64,000 bases of DNA from Desulfobulbaceae bacterium (GCA_011389815.1 JAABTP010000007.1:1-64000); one strand, 5' to 3'; positions 7,671-17,359 are shown, numbered from the stretch's first letter. The notes: generated from the letters alone by a model not told the origin. Translations and numbers: made by a program.

Positions 7671-10600
7671 TCAGGGCCTTTCTTTTTCTCCGGAAAGCAC
7701 CCAATACACCTCCAACCTCTTCCGCGCATACCATTCCCCACCAGCCACAAACAGCTCCTTGCTTCGCTCAATCAGGAAATAGAGCACCGGCACCACGACC
7801 AGAGTCAGGAAGGTGGCGACCAGCAGGCCGAAGATCACCACGATAGCCATGGACTGCCACCACTGGCTGGATTCGCTGACCCAGGAAATGCGCAGGTTGC
7901 GGAAGTCGTAGGACACCCCGGTGACCATGGGAATCAGGCCCAGGACTGTAGTTACAGCAGTGAGCAGGACCGGGCGCAGGCGGGTGGCACCAGCAGAGAC
8001 CACGGCCTCAAGCAGGGCAAAGCCGCTTTCCCGCAGCTTATTAGTGTAGTCGATCAACACGATAGCGTTGTTCACCACCACCCCGGCCAAGGAGATCACC
8101 CCGATACCGGTCATGATGACCCCAAAGGGCTGCTTATAGAGCATGAGTCCGAAAAAGGCCCCACCCATGGACAGAATCACTGAAGTCATGATGATAAAAG
8201 GCTGGCTCACCGAGTTGAACTGGGTGACCAGGATCAGGAAGATAAAAAACAGGGCAACAAAAAAGGCTTTGCTCAGGAAGCTCTGGGATTCCTCCTGTTC
8301 CTGATTTTCCCCGGTAAAACGGATGGTATATCCCGGTGGCGGAGGATTCTCAGCCAGGAGTTTTTCAGCTTGCTCACGTACTACAGGCCCTGGAATCTTG
8401 GTTTCATCCACATTAGCCTTGACCGTAATGGTTCGCTGGTTGTTGATCCGGTTGATGTTACCCAGAGAGCCGGTATAATCCACAGTTGCCAAGGTGGACA
8501 AAGGGACAAGGACTCCGCTTGGAGTTGGAATCATGAACTCACGCAACATATTATCATTTTGGCGATACTCTTCCGGCAGCTGGACCGTGATATCATAGTC
8601 CTCATTACCCTCACGAAACGAAGAAATGATCAGGCCGTTATAGGAGGTCTTGATAGCAGAGCCTATGGTATTGGTATTCAGGCCAAACAGGGCTGCCTTT
8701 TTCCGGTCAACCTTGATACGCACTGATGGTGTTCCCTCTACAAAATTATCGCGAATATCTTCGACATGGGGGATTTTTTCCAGAGCAGCCCTGATCTCCT
8801 TGGCAATAGAGGCAAGCACGGCAAAATTATCACCGCTGATTTCAATATTTATCGGCGCACCAGTGGGGGGGCCAGACGCCTCCATGGCCACGGTAACCTT
8901 GGCACCGGCAATATCTTTGATCCGTTTGCGGATATCCTCCACCGTTTCATAGGAGGAGCGGGAGCGGTCTTCCAGATCAAGAAAACGAACCCCCACATGG
9001 TTGGGTGTATTGGGTTCAAACTCGGAACTTCCGCCAGTTGAGGTGACGGCCTTGCTGTAGATAATCTTGACATTTTTCAAATCACTGGGGCCGGGAACGC
9101 CTTCATGGGAGGCTTTTTCTCCTGTCCCTGCCACTGCTGCTTCAATCTGGCGAAGAATACGGTCAATATAATTCAGATCTGCGCCTTCCGGCATATCCGT
9201 GTTCACGTAAATTCCCTTGGGATCAATATCCGGGAAAAATTCCACGGGCTTTTCAATACCAACCACCAGGAGCCAGCCTTGGACCATGAAGATGAGGAGG
9301 AACACGGCAGCGGCAACCAGGGCAAAGGGATGGGCCAGACTGAATCTGAGCAGACCGGCATAGGAGCGCAACAGCGGTCCCCGGATGGTCACTGGTTGTT
9401 CACCGGCTGCTTCTATCTCGGCAGAGGAGACAGTGTCCACTTTTTTGGCACTCTTCATGAACAGCGAGGCCAAGGCCGGATTGATCACCAGGGCCACAAA
9501 AAGACTGGAGGAGAGCGTGATGATCAGGGTCAGAGGTAAGTAGCCCATAAACTCACCCATAATACCGGGCCAGAAGAGCATGGGTGAAAACACAGCCAGG
9601 GTAGTCAGGGTGGAGCCAATCACGGGCATGGCCACCTCTGAGGTGCCCTTCATAGCCGCCTCAACCCGGCCCACGCCTTGCTCCATAAAGCGGTAGATAT
9701 TTTCAATGATGACAATGGCATTATCCACCAGCATACCCAGAGCTAAGGTCAGACTGAACAGGACGATCATATTCAGGGTGATCCCCAAAACATGGAGCAC
9801 CGTGAAGGAGAGCAGCATGGAAAAGGGGATAGCCATACTGACCAGCAGGGCATTGCGGATCCCCATAGCAAAGAAGATGACCACCACCACAAGGGCCAGA
9901 CCGGAGAGGATATTATTCTCCAGATCTGCCACCATATTCTTGGTGTCTTTTGATTTATCCAGAACCTTGGTGATGGCCGTACCGCCAGGCCAGCTTGGCT
10001 GCTTTTTGTGCAGGATGTCTTCCACGGCATCGGCAATGGCAATGATGTTTTCGCCGGAACGCTTCTTGACCACAATATTGACAGCAGGCAGGCCGTTGAG
10101 CCGGGAACGGCTGGTTTCCTCCTTAAAGGTATCCAGCACCCTTGCCACATCACGGGCATAGACCGGTTGACCGTCATGGGTGCCAATGACAAGATCGTAT
10201 AACTCTTCTGGTGTCTTGAATTCGCCAGGCACACGAACCTGGAATTTGCCATCACCCATATGGAGGGCACCGCCCGAGGTGTTGGTGTTTTCACCCCGAA
10301 CAGCAGCCTGCACCGCAGGAAGATTCAGGCCGAAATAGGCCAGTTTTTCCGGGAAAAACTCAATGCGGATCTCCCGCTCCCGTGCCCCGGTGATCTCCAC
10401 ATCCAGTACACCGCTGACACCCTCAATTTCATCTTCCAGATCATCAGCAATCTCTTTGAGACAACGCGCACCGCAGGTTCCGGCCAGAGAAAAAATCAGG
10501 ATGGGCATTTCTGAGATATTGACCTCAAAGACATAGGGATCATCTTCCAGGTCTGTGGGCAGTTCGCCCTTGGCCTCATCCACTTTGTCCTTGACCTTGC

Positions 10601-10916
10601 GCAGGGCATCGTCAATATCCACACCGGTCATGAATTCAACGTCAATCAGGGATTCTCCTTCAGAACTGATAGACTTGACGTTCTTGACGCCATCCAGGCT
10701 CTTGAGTTTATTTTCAATCTCAATGGTGATGGAGCTTTCAATATCACCAGGGGCCACGCCTCGATAGGCCGTGGAGACAAAGATATGGGGGATGCTGACA
10801 TCCGGTTCAGCCTCTCTGGGCAGGATCAGGTAGCTATAGGTTCCTATGACCAGGATAAGGGCAGCCAGTACCAGCACGGATATACTTTTTTTAACGGCAA
10901 GATCGGAGATGATCAT
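7671..10916 (-). CDS. RND-type efflux permease (HAE1/AcrB-like)
   Basis: A 1081-residue inner membrane permease, with the usual RND length and layout: an N-terminal membrane helix, a periplasmic porter loop, six helices, a second loop and five more helices. The proton-relay helix 4 reads GMLVDNAIVIIEN, with one Asp followed by Asn where AcrB has two Asp residues, a known variant. It should export small hydrophobic compounds by proton antiport. It is the third gene of a TetR-MFP-RND operon. No outer membrane channel gene is nearby, so a TolC-type partner must be encoded elsewhere. A near copy of its last 40 codons lies at 4747-4890. Confidence 0.95.
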   Translation of the reverse strand: MIISDLAVKKSISVLVLAALILVIGTYSYLILPREAEPDVSIPHIFVSTAYRGVAPGDIESSITIEIENKLKSLDGVKNVKSISSEGESLIDVEFMTGVDIDDALRKVKDKVDEAKGELPTDLEDDPYVFEVNISEMPILIFSLAGTCGARCLKEIADDLEDEIEGVSGVLDVEITGAREREIRIEFFPEKLAYFGLNLPAVQAAVRGENTNTSGGALHMGDGKFQVRVPGEFKTPEELYDLVIGTHDGQPVYARDVARVLDTFKEETSRSRLNGLPAVNIVVKKRSGENIIAIADAVEDILHKKQPSWPGGTAITKVLDKSKDTKNMVADLENNILSGLALVVVVIFFAMGIRNALLVSMAIPFSMLLSFTVLHVLGITLNMIVLFSLTLALGMLVDNAIVIIENIYRFMEQGVGRVEAAMKGTSEVAMPVIGSTLTTLAVFSPMLFWPGIMGEFMGYLPLTLIITLSSSLFVALVINPALASLFMKSAKKVDTVSSAEIEAAGEQPVTIRGPLLRSYAGLLRFSLAHPFALVAAAVFLLIFMVQGWLLVVGIEKPVEFFPDIDPKGIYVNTDMPEGADLNYIDRILRQIEAAVAGTGEKASHEGVPGPSDLKNVKIIYSKAVTSTGGSSEFEPNTPNHVGVRFLDLEDRSRSSYETVEDIRKRIKDIAGAKVTVAMEASGPPTGAPINIEISGDNFAVLASIAKEIRAALEKIPHVEDIRDNFVEGTPSVRIKVDRKKAALFGLNTNTIGSAIKTSYNGLIISSFREGNEDYDITVQLPEEYRQNDNMLREFMIPTPSGVLVPLSTLATVDYTGSLGNINRINNQRTITVKANVDETKIPGPVVREQAEKLLAENPPPPGYTIRFTGENQEQEESQSFLSKAFFVALFFIFLILVTQFNSVSQPFIIMTSVILSMGGAFFGLMLYKQPFGVIMTGIGVISLAGVVVNNAIVLIDYTNKLRESGFALLEAVVSAGATRLRPVLLTAVTTVLGLIPMVTGVSYDFRNLRISWVSESSQWWQSMAIVVIFGLLVATFLTLVVVPVLYFLIERSKELFVAGGEWYARKRLEVYWVLSGEKERP

Positions 10917-11044
10917 TATGTGAATTTTCTTAAATTATTGCTGTAGATGAAAAATGACCATTGCCCACGCCACAGATGAAGAGTATCAACGGAGGAGATT
11001 GATGCTGTGACGCAGGCTTTTGGTCAAAGGGATACCTATAAAAA

Positions 11045-12199
11045 TCAGGGCATAAACTCTTTGAGATCATCGACTTTTTTAACAACTCGAACCTTCTGCC
11101 CATCTTCCACAGTCCGATGTCCCTGAATGATGACCTTTTCGCCCAGATGAAGCCCGTTGCGGATCAGGATTTGCCAACCCTCGGTAAAACCGGTTTCCAC
11201 AGCTCGTTTGTGAGCAATATTATTCTCTACCACATAAACAAAGTGTTCATCATTACGGGAGATAATTGTATACAGAGGCACAGCGACCGCCTGCTCTTCA
11301 GTCTGTTTGACAATGTTTGCCTGGAGAAACATACCTGGCAGGATCTTTTCATCCGGATTATCCAGGGCCAGTTCAAACCGGTAGGCATGGGCCATCGACT
11401 CCGGTGCCGGAGCCAGGAAATGAACCTGTGCCAGAAAACGGGCATTCTCCAGAGAACGGATATGTACCTCCGTCTGTTGCAGCTGTCGTGCTGCATTAAC
11501 ATCTGCCTCTGGAATACCCACCACTGCCTTGACCCGGTCAATCTGGAGTATTTCAGCAATGGGTTCAGGCATCATCTGATTGACCACCATCCCGACTTCA
11601 GCATCAATCCGGCTGATAATGCCGGAAATAGGGGCGGTGACCCGACAACGGGAGAGCGCAAGTTCTGCGTTTTCCAATGCTGCCTTAGTCTGGCGTAACT
11701 TTGAATACTGTTCATCCAGATTAGCCTGGGTTGATATACCTTTTTTACGCAATGCCTTATTACGGGAATAGTCGGCCTGGGCCAGGGCATAGGCTGCTTT
11801 GGCAGAATCCAGTGCTATGCGGTAATCCTTGCTTTCAAGCCGGGCAATAAGCTGTCCCTTCTGGACATAATCACCTTCCTGAGCCGCAAGTTCTTCAATA
11901 GTTCCTCCTATCTTGGACATCAAAGCCAGTTTTGTCCACGGTTCTATCAGGCCAGGCAGGTTGATCTTATCCTGCAGGGTTGTTGGTTTCAGTTCCAAAG
12001 TAACAACATTGGTGGGCGGAGCTTCCACGGATGTGGAATTCTTGAGTTCCTCTTTTCGGGCTGCCTTTTGTGCATCAACCCGTACTTGGATCAGAAAGGC
12101 AGCAGCGAGCAGGATAAGAACAAAGACGAGTCCTGGCAGGATCTTCAGCAGAAACCAGACAATTTTTCCGCGCAAGGTTTTGGGGGTGGGGGCGTTCAT
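11045..12199 (-). CDS. RND periplasmic adaptor (membrane fusion protein)
   Basis: A 384-residue HlyD/AcrA-type adaptor. It has an N-terminal membrane anchor (about residues 10-32), a lipoyl-like half (LPGLIEPWTKLALMSKIGG), an alpha-hairpin (about 125-190), the second lipoyl half RVTAPISGIISRIDAEVGM, then beta-barrel and membrane-proximal domains. It links the RND pump to an outer membrane channel. Its ATG overlaps the TGA of the TetR gene (ATGA at 12199-12196), so the repressor and adaptor are translationally coupled. The permease follows after about 130 bases. Confidence 0.94.
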   Translation of the reverse strand: MNAPTPKTLRGKIVWFLLKILPGLVFVLILLAAAFLIQVRVDAQKAARKEELKNSTSVEAPPTNVVTLELKPTTLQDKINLPGLIEPWTKLALMSKIGGTIEELAAQEGDYVQKGQLIARLESKDYRIALDSAKAAYALAQADYSRNKALRKKGISTQANLDEQYSKLRQTKAALENAELALSRCRVTAPISGIISRIDAEVGMVVNQMMPEPIAEILQIDRVKAVVGIPEADVNAARQLQQTEVHIRSLENARFLAQVHFLAPAPESMAHAYRFELALDNPDEKILPGMFLQANIVKQTEEQAVAVPLYTIISRNDEHFVYVVENNIAHKRAVETGFTEGWQILIRNGLHLGEKVIIQGHRTVEDGQKVRVVKKVDDLKEFMP

Positions 12200-12843
12200 G
12201 AGTTGTTTCTCTGGTCAGTGGTGCTGCTTGCAGGAATCTTCCGAGGGAGTAATCCGGTCAGGGCCTGGTCAATTAATAATTTAAGGGTCTCCTGGACATC
12301 CTCCTCACTAAGAAGACGACCAGAGTACCAGGCCGAGAGCGTCATGAGGTAGAGGCTGTAAAAATGTCCCCCAGCAATAATGAGTTCAATATCAGTGCGC
12401 AGTACCCCTTTTTCCTGGGCTTCTTGTAAGAGGCTGACAAAGAGGTTGAGAAAACGTTCTTCAATCTTTAATGATTTATCAATGGTAATTTCTTTGGGAA
12501 AGGTCATTTCCCGAAGCAATGTCCTCCCAAATTCTTTATTTTTTGTGACAAAGCGAAATTCACTCATAAACACCAAAAGCATTTTTTCTGCTAAAGGCGC
12601 ATCAGGATCAAGTTTACTCTTGATTTCACTGTTGATAAAGGCCAGTTCTTCCTCGCAAAAAGCCAGGAGTATCTCGTTTTTTGAAGAAAAATAGGAATAG
12701 ATGGTTCCTTTTCCTATGCCCGCAGCCTTGGCCAGGGCTGAAACACTGGTGCGTTCATATCCCCGCTCACCAAAGAGGTTTATTGCAGCGTTCAAGATTG
12801 CTGCTCTGGTTGCTTTTTTCTTTTGTTCCCGTAATCCTGCCAT
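12196..12843 (-). CDS. TetR family repressor of the efflux operon
   Basis: A 215-residue regulator. The N-terminal TetR helix-turn-helix is clear: KATRAAILNAAINLFGERGY, then SVSALAKAAGIGKGTIYSYF. The ligand-binding half is divergent, as usual. It is the first gene of the efflux operon, and an 18-bp perfect-arm palindrome lies 46 bases upstream (12889-12906), so autoregulation with control of the pump is expected. The inducer cannot be read from sequence. Confidence 0.94.
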   Translation of the reverse strand: MAGLREQKKKATRAAILNAAINLFGERGYERTSVSALAKAAGIGKGTIYSYFSSKNEILLAFCEEELAFINSEIKSKLDPDAPLAEKMLLVFMSEFRFVTKNKEFGRTLLREMTFPKEITIDKSLKIEERFLNLFVSLLQEAQEKGVLRTDIELIIAGGHFYSLYLMTLSAWYSGRLLSEEDVQETLKLLIDQALTGLLPRKIPASSTTDQRNNS

Positions 12844-13253
12844 AGTTTCCTGAGAAAATAGAATGTCTTTCTTGTAAATTTCCAGCCTAACAGGTTGGTA
12901 CCTGTTTCCAGATGAAATATGTAATAATGACTTTGGTCGAGATTTTAAGCGTGGCCTGGGGAAAGGTCAAGAGGAAAAATGACTGTGGTCAACTTTTATT
13001 TTTTGTTGTCCCTCACCAAGGAGTGGGAGGAATGGAAGGCGTTGAGGAGTAATTCAGCGGGAAAGAATTCAGTACGATTTGATAACAGCCTTTGGGTTTT
13101 TTTACGAAAGATGTATACTTCTATCCAGAGTGTTTTTGCTTGCTCCTGGTTTTTTAAAAAATATTCCGGCCCGGACAGACTGGGAAAACACAAGAGACAA
13201 AAAAATAACTTATCTTGTTTGTCCCTTCTCACAGAGGAGGGGTGGGAGTGTCT
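12844..13253. other. Divergent intergenic region between tetR and the rubredoxin-GltB gene
   Basis: About 410 bases without a credible gene. Overlapping open frames on both strands (12979-13306) have no recognisable product. The only clear signal is the palindrome near tetR. A GAGGAGG-type purine run at about 13233-13241 and GGGAG close to 13245 precede the gltB-like start. Nothing else could be identified. Confidence 0.5.
12889..12906. promoter_or_regulatory. Probable TetR operator
   Basis: The sequence AACAGGTTGGTACCTGTT has two perfect 7-base arms around a 4-base centre. It lies 46 bases before the tetR ATG, where a repressor would block the operon promoter. The size and symmetry suit a TetR-family dimer. 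Confidence 0.75.
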
Positions 13254-14582
13254 ATGAAAACCTATCGTTGTTCAGTGTGTGGCTATCTGCATTCAGGAGG
13301 TCCTGATTTTCATTTTTGTCCGCTTTGTCATGCCCCCGTTGATCTGTTTATGGATTATACTGTGTTTGATCGAGATAAACCGGGAAATTGGGATATCAGA
13401 ACAGTGCGGATGATCAAGGAAATGGCAAAGACAGGGCAGTCGGTCCAGGAAGGTATGGGAACAGCAAGGGCTTTTCTGAATATGGACAACCTGATCTTTC
13501 GGCCTGCTGTGATTGCTCGTGTGCCCCTGCCCGAGACAGCTGAGGTATCAACAGAGCTTATACTGGGGAAAACAGCCAGCCAGCCAATTGTCCTTAAAAC
13601 TCCGATCCTTAATGCTGCCATGTCCTATGGTGCCTTGAGCAAGGAAGCAAAGATGGCCTTGGCCATGGCTTCAACTAATGTGGGGAGTATTGCCAATACT
13701 GGAGAAGGAAGGATGTTGGAAGAGGAGCGGGAGCTTGCCGAATATCTTACCTTGCAGTATGCTCCAGGAAGTTTTGGGGGGCAACGGGAGCGTTTGTTGT
13801 TAGCTGATATGGTGGAAATAAAACTTTCTCAAGGAGCGCATCCAGGGACAGGAGCAGTACTGCCGGCAATAAGTGTTAATGTGGATATTGCTGCAACCTT
13901 GAGAGTTCCCATAGGAAAGGCTGCACGTTTATCAGCAGTGTTTACGGATATCCAAAACGGCAGAGAATTGGCAGAAAAAATTTTTGAACTTCGGGAATTG
14001 ACCCAAGGAAAGCCCATTGCCGTAAAAATAGCCGGGGGCCATTTAGAGGATGATCTGAATACCATTTTCAATCAGGACGATATTCCTGATGTGTTGGTTA
14101 TTGATGGTGGAGAAGGTGGAACCGGTGGAGCTGCTGTGACCATGAAAGATCATGTAGGGCTTCCTTTGGTCTATGCCCTGCCTAAGATTGCTGATTTTTT
14201 GCAAAGAAAGGGACTCACCAGCCGAGTCACTTTGCTGGCAGCCGGTGGTCTTCGTCATGCCGGAGATGTTGCCAAAGCCCTTGCTTTGGGAGCTGAGGGG
14301 GTATATATGGGTGGGGCCCTCAAGATCGCCCTTGGCTGTACCTATCTTCGTCAATGTCATCTTGGCAATTGCCCTCATGGCATTGCAACGCAGGACAAGA
14401 AATTACGTAAACGGCTGGACGTGGAACAAGGTGCAGCCCGTATTACCCGTTTTATCCAGGCCACGAATGAGGAGCTACGAGTTATTGCTCGCAGCTGCGG
14501 GCGGAATTCTGTCCATGCCCTTGAACGACAAGATCTGGCAGCTCTGCATCCTGAGATAGCACGGATTACAGGTATTGAATGA
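13254..14582 (+). CDS. FMN-binding glutamate synthase-family protein with N-terminal rubredoxin-like domain
   Basis: A 442-residue protein starting at the ATG at 13254. Residues 1-35 form a rubredoxin-like knuckle, CSVCG...CPLC, four Cys placed to bind one metal. The rest is the FMN barrel of GltB-type enzymes: NAAMSYGALSKEAKMALA, the glycine loop DGGEGGTGGA, and a three-Cys cluster pattern in CTYLRQCHLGNCPHG that should hold a [3Fe-4S] centre. Stand-alone proteins of this layout occur in archaea and anaerobes. Their substrate is often not glutamate and is not known here. The gene stands alone before the cytochrome gene on the same strand. Confidence 0.9.
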   Translation: MKTYRCSVCGYLHSGGPDFHFCPLCHAPVDLFMDYTVFDRDKPGNWDIRTVRMIKEMAKTGQSVQEGMGTARAFLNMDNLIFRPAVIARVPLPETAEVSTELILGKTASQPIVLKTPILNAAMSYGALSKEAKMALAMASTNVGSIANTGEGRMLEEERELAEYLTLQYAPGSFGGQRERLLLADMVEIKLSQGAHPGTGAVLPAISVNVDIAATLRVPIGKAARLSAVFTDIQNGRELAEKIFELRELTQGKPIAVKIAGGHLEDDLNTIFNQDDIPDVLVIDGGEGGTGGAAVTMKDHVGLPLVYALPKIADFLQRKGLTSRVTLLAAGGLRHAGDVAKALALGAEGVYMGGALKIALGCTYLRQCHLGNCPHGIATQDKKLRKRLDVEQGAARITRFIQATNEELRVIARSCGRNSVHALERQDLAALHPEIARITGIE

Positions 14583-14704
14583 GTTTGATAAGGAAACCAA
14601 CAAAAAATAAGTTCCCGCGTTTAGGTACTCCCTCTGGAAAAACCAAGTAACTCCCTCTGGCAATAGCCTGAGCAGATCATAAAGGAACGAATAAGGTAAG
14701 TGTT

Positions 14705-16105
14705 ATGCATCCCCATTTTTCATCAATGTTAGCAACGTTATTGGTTGTTATCGGCGGAGTAGCAGTTCTGATCATGTTGGAAATGACCGGAAAGGTTTGG
14801 GACAGCCCCAGAAGAAAAGGCTGGATACTCCTGCACCGCATCCTCGGATATTTCTTTCTTATTCTTTTTGCCTCTATGCTGGTTTTTATGGTAGTCAAGG
14901 CAGGTGGTTTTCAAGAGGAACTTCCAGCACGGGCAATGATCCATATTATCCTGGCCTTGCTCCTTGTCCCTCTGATCATGGTCAAGGTGGTGATCGCCAG
15001 GAGGCATGCCCAGCTCAGTACCAAATTAATTATGTTAGGACTGGCGATTTTTGGCCTTTCCTTTGGCTTGACCGGCATAACAGCTGGTTATTATGCGCTC
15101 CATCGTTCTGATTATAAATATGCAGTTCTTTCTGATGTGGATGATGATATACTGAATGTGGAAATCGGCCAGAAGATTACCAACAGAAAATGTAGTAAAT
15201 GCCATAGCCTGGAACGGGTCTATCAGAGTTATAAATCAGATGTTGCCTGGTCAGAGACCATCAATAAGATGGCAGAGCTTGATTACCCGAATATCACAAA
15301 TTTTGATGTGCAACAGATTGTCGGCTACCTCATACAGCAACAACAAAAAAGACAGGGCGAGGAACAGGATAAGCTTCGTATGGAGATCGGACGGAGTTTA
15401 GTAAATAAAAAATGCAGCCATTGCCATAATCTGGACAGGGTTTTTGGTGCCAAAAAGAAAGAGCATGAATGGACTGAGACTGTCAGCAGGATGACCATAA
15501 CCAATGGTGATGATGATTTTCTGTCTGAACAGGAAGCTGAAGATATTGTTTATTTCTTAACCAATATCAGGAAGGATGAAAGCAAAGAAAAAATTGTTGA
15601 AGATCCTCCTGCTGAATCAGTGGATAAAATCAAACCCCTTGTTGCGTTGAAATGCAATGCTGGATGCCACGCCTTAGACAGGGTGCTGCGGGTAAAGAAA
15701 AATGAACAGGAATGGCTTGACACCGTGGACAGCATGGTGGAGATAACTGGTAATCCGAATTTTCTCACTCCCGATGAAAAGAAGAAAATCGTTCATTTTC
15801 TCAGCACCCGGGAACAGAGTGAAAAAAGCAGCAGCTTAGGTGGTCTTCATCCTGATGCCTCAGAGAATATTCATCCCTTGGTTGACAATAAATGTAATGT
15901 TTGCCATGATTTGAATCGGATTCAACGAGAGGGGCGGAATAAGGAAGAATGGGAAGATATTGTCAATAGTATGGTGGAGAGCACTGGAGATCCCAATTAT
16001 CTTTCTGCCCAGGAAAAAGATAAAATAATTAATATTATAAGTGCTTGGGGTGCTCAGGAGCGGCAGGAGCAGCAGGCAGAGGAAAAAGCAGAGAAAAAAG
16101 AATAG
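14705..16105 (+). CDS. Membrane multihaem cytochrome with b561-like N-terminal half
   Basis: A 466-residue protein. Residues 1-135 contain four membrane segments with His44, His80 and His101 that could bind b-type haem, a layout resembling cytochrome b561-type domains. The rest is four repeats, each with a haem-c attachment site followed by a bulky helix: CSKCH (163), CSHCH (237), CNAGCH (317) and CNVCH (397). Each repeat continues as a pattern such as LDRV..KK..EW..TV..M. The third site has three residues between the Cys. The protein should sit in the cytoplasmic membrane with its haem-c domains outside and move electrons between quinone and periplasmic carriers; that role is inferred. Confidence 0.85.
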   Translation: MHPHFSSMLATLLVVIGGVAVLIMLEMTGKVWDSPRRKGWILLHRILGYFFLILFASMLVFMVVKAGGFQEELPARAMIHIILALLLVPLIMVKVVIARRHAQLSTKLIMLGLAIFGLSFGLTGITAGYYALHRSDYKYAVLSDVDDDILNVEIGQKITNRKCSKCHSLERVYQSYKSDVAWSETINKMAELDYPNITNFDVQQIVGYLIQQQQKRQGEEQDKLRMEIGRSLVNKKCSHCHNLDRVFGAKKKEHEWTETVSRMTITNGDDDFLSEQEAEDIVYFLTNIRKDESKEKIVEDPPAESVDKIKPLVALKCNAGCHALDRVLRVKKNEQEWLDTVDSMVEITGNPNFLTPDEKKKIVHFLSTREQSEKSSSLGGLHPDASENIHPLVDNKCNVCHDLNRIQREGRNKEEWEDIVNSMVESTGDPNYLSAQEKDKIINIISAWGAQERQEQQAEEKAEKKE

Positions 16106-16116
16106 AGAGAAAGTGA

Positions 16117-16144
16117 GCCGGGAACGTTTTTTGTGGTTCCCGGC
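16117..16144. terminator. Inverted repeat between convergent genes
   Basis: A nine-base perfect stem (GCCGGGAAC with GTTCCCGGC) around a ten-base loop, placed between the ends of the cytochrome gene and traB. No strong T-run follows the stem on either strand, so its terminator function is only likely. Confidence 0.5.
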
Positions 16145-16162
16145 AACGGACAGGAGCCTGTT

Positions 16163-17359
16163 TCAGGCAAACAGGTTGGTGAAAATTCGATAACCCCCAA
16201 CCCAGGTTCCAATGGAAGAGCCAAACCCGGTCAGGATAAAAACCAGAAAGATCCGCAGCAATTTATTGCTCCACCAACCGCGAACCGTCATTATGTCCTG
16301 CGATACTCTCTCAAACTCCTTGACCACAGGGGGGCGGGTCATGACCTGGACAAAGGCGCAGACATAACCAGCTCCGATCACCGGGGTCAGGCTGGTGATG
16401 GGGGCACCCACAAAGGCGGCAAGAATTGTGGCTGGATGAGCAAAGGCAATCACTGCCCCAATGGCTGAAGGAATCCCGTTCGCCAGAATCCAGTACAGGG
16501 CATTGGCCCCGGCCTCTCCAGCTCCCTGGCGAAAGCCGATAATCACAAGGGAGAGCAGGATAGCTGCCGGGATAGACCAACCAACAACTTTCCAGCTCTT
16601 AGAGACCGGTGGGATGGTGTTGATGTCTTCCATCCTCTTGCTATTATCTGCTGAAAAGACACGTTTGATGCCTTCCATATGACCGGCTCCCACCACCGCA
16701 ACAATCCGTTTTCCAGGAGCCTGTTTGACCTTTTCTGACATAAAAATATCCCGTTCATCAATCAGGGCTTCTTTGGCTGCTGGCAAGGCTTTGCCGATCT
16801 CGTTCATCAGCTCGGAAAGCACATCGTTGCGGCGTAACTCTGCCAGCTTTTCCTCATCCAACTCGGTGTCGTCAAAAAGAGAAGCCATCAGCGTAGCCAT
16901 CATGTAGAATTTCTTCCATAATGAGGTGGCTTTCCAGGCCCGGCGTAAGGTTATGCGCACGTCCCGGTCGCAGAGCTCCACTGGAATATCATGGGCCTTG
17001 GCAGTGTTGGCTGCTGTGAGCAGCTCAGTACCCGGCTGGATGCCCAGCTTGCCGCCCAGTTTTTTCTGGTATGAGGCCAGGACAAGATTCACCAGCAGGG
17101 TAGAGAGTTGTTTATTGCGGATGATCTGTTTCAGATCCAGGTTCTCCCATTGCTGGGGATTGGACAGGGCAGCATAGCGTTTTTCATCCAGCTCAATACA
17201 AACCGTATCGGGTTGTTCCTGATCAATGATTTCTTTGACCAGGTCAGCAGATTGTTGGGAGATATGGGCGGTTCCAACCAGGAGGATGGTTTTGTCATCA
17301 TGGTGAATGACAGCAACGTCATCGGAATACTCTTTGGTTGGGAAATTGGTTTCAGTCAT
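16163..17359 (-). CDS. TraB/PrgY family membrane protein
   Basis: A protein of about 398 residues; the ATG at 17359 is preferred over a TTG four codons upstream. The N-terminal TraB domain shows GTAHISQQSADLV, with the conserved GxxH, then CIELDEKRYAAL and a second conserved site VGAGHMEGI near residue 225. The C-terminal 140 residues hold four or five membrane segments, as in archaeal and bacterial TraB/PrgY homologues. PrgY reduces pheromone activity in Enterococcus, and the fold is related to metallopeptidase-like TIKI/GumN proteins. The substrate here is unknown. Confidence 0.9.
   Translation of the reverse strand: MTETNFPTKEYSDDVAVIHHDDKTILLVGTAHISQQSADLVKEIIDQEQPDTVCIELDEKRYAALSNPQQWENLDLKQIIRNKQLSTLLVNLVLASYQKKLGGKLGIQPGTELLTAANTAKAHDIPVELCDRDVRITLRRAWKATSLWKKFYMMATLMASLFDDTELDEEKLAELRRNDVLSELMNEIGKALPAAKEALIDERDIFMSEKVKQAPGKRIVAVVGAGHMEGIKRVFSADNSKRMEDINTIPPVSKSWKVVGWSIPAAILLSLVIIGFRQGAGEAGANALYWILANGIPSAIGAVIAFAHPATILAAFVGAPITSLTPVIGAGYVCAFVQVMTRPPVVKEFERVSQDIMTVRGWWSNKLLRIFLVFILTGFGSSIGTWVGGYRIFTNLFA

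Noticed and set aside
7659-8183. Open frames opposite the RND gene
   Set aside because: They overlap a clear RND reading frame and show no recognisable family.
12979-13306. Overlapping open frames upstream of the rubredoxin-GltB gene
   Set aside because: No ribosome-binding site or family; they run into the real gene in another frame.
14583-14704. Short direct repeat ACTCCCTCTGG between two genes
   Set aside because: Only two copies of 11 bases; too little to assign meaning.
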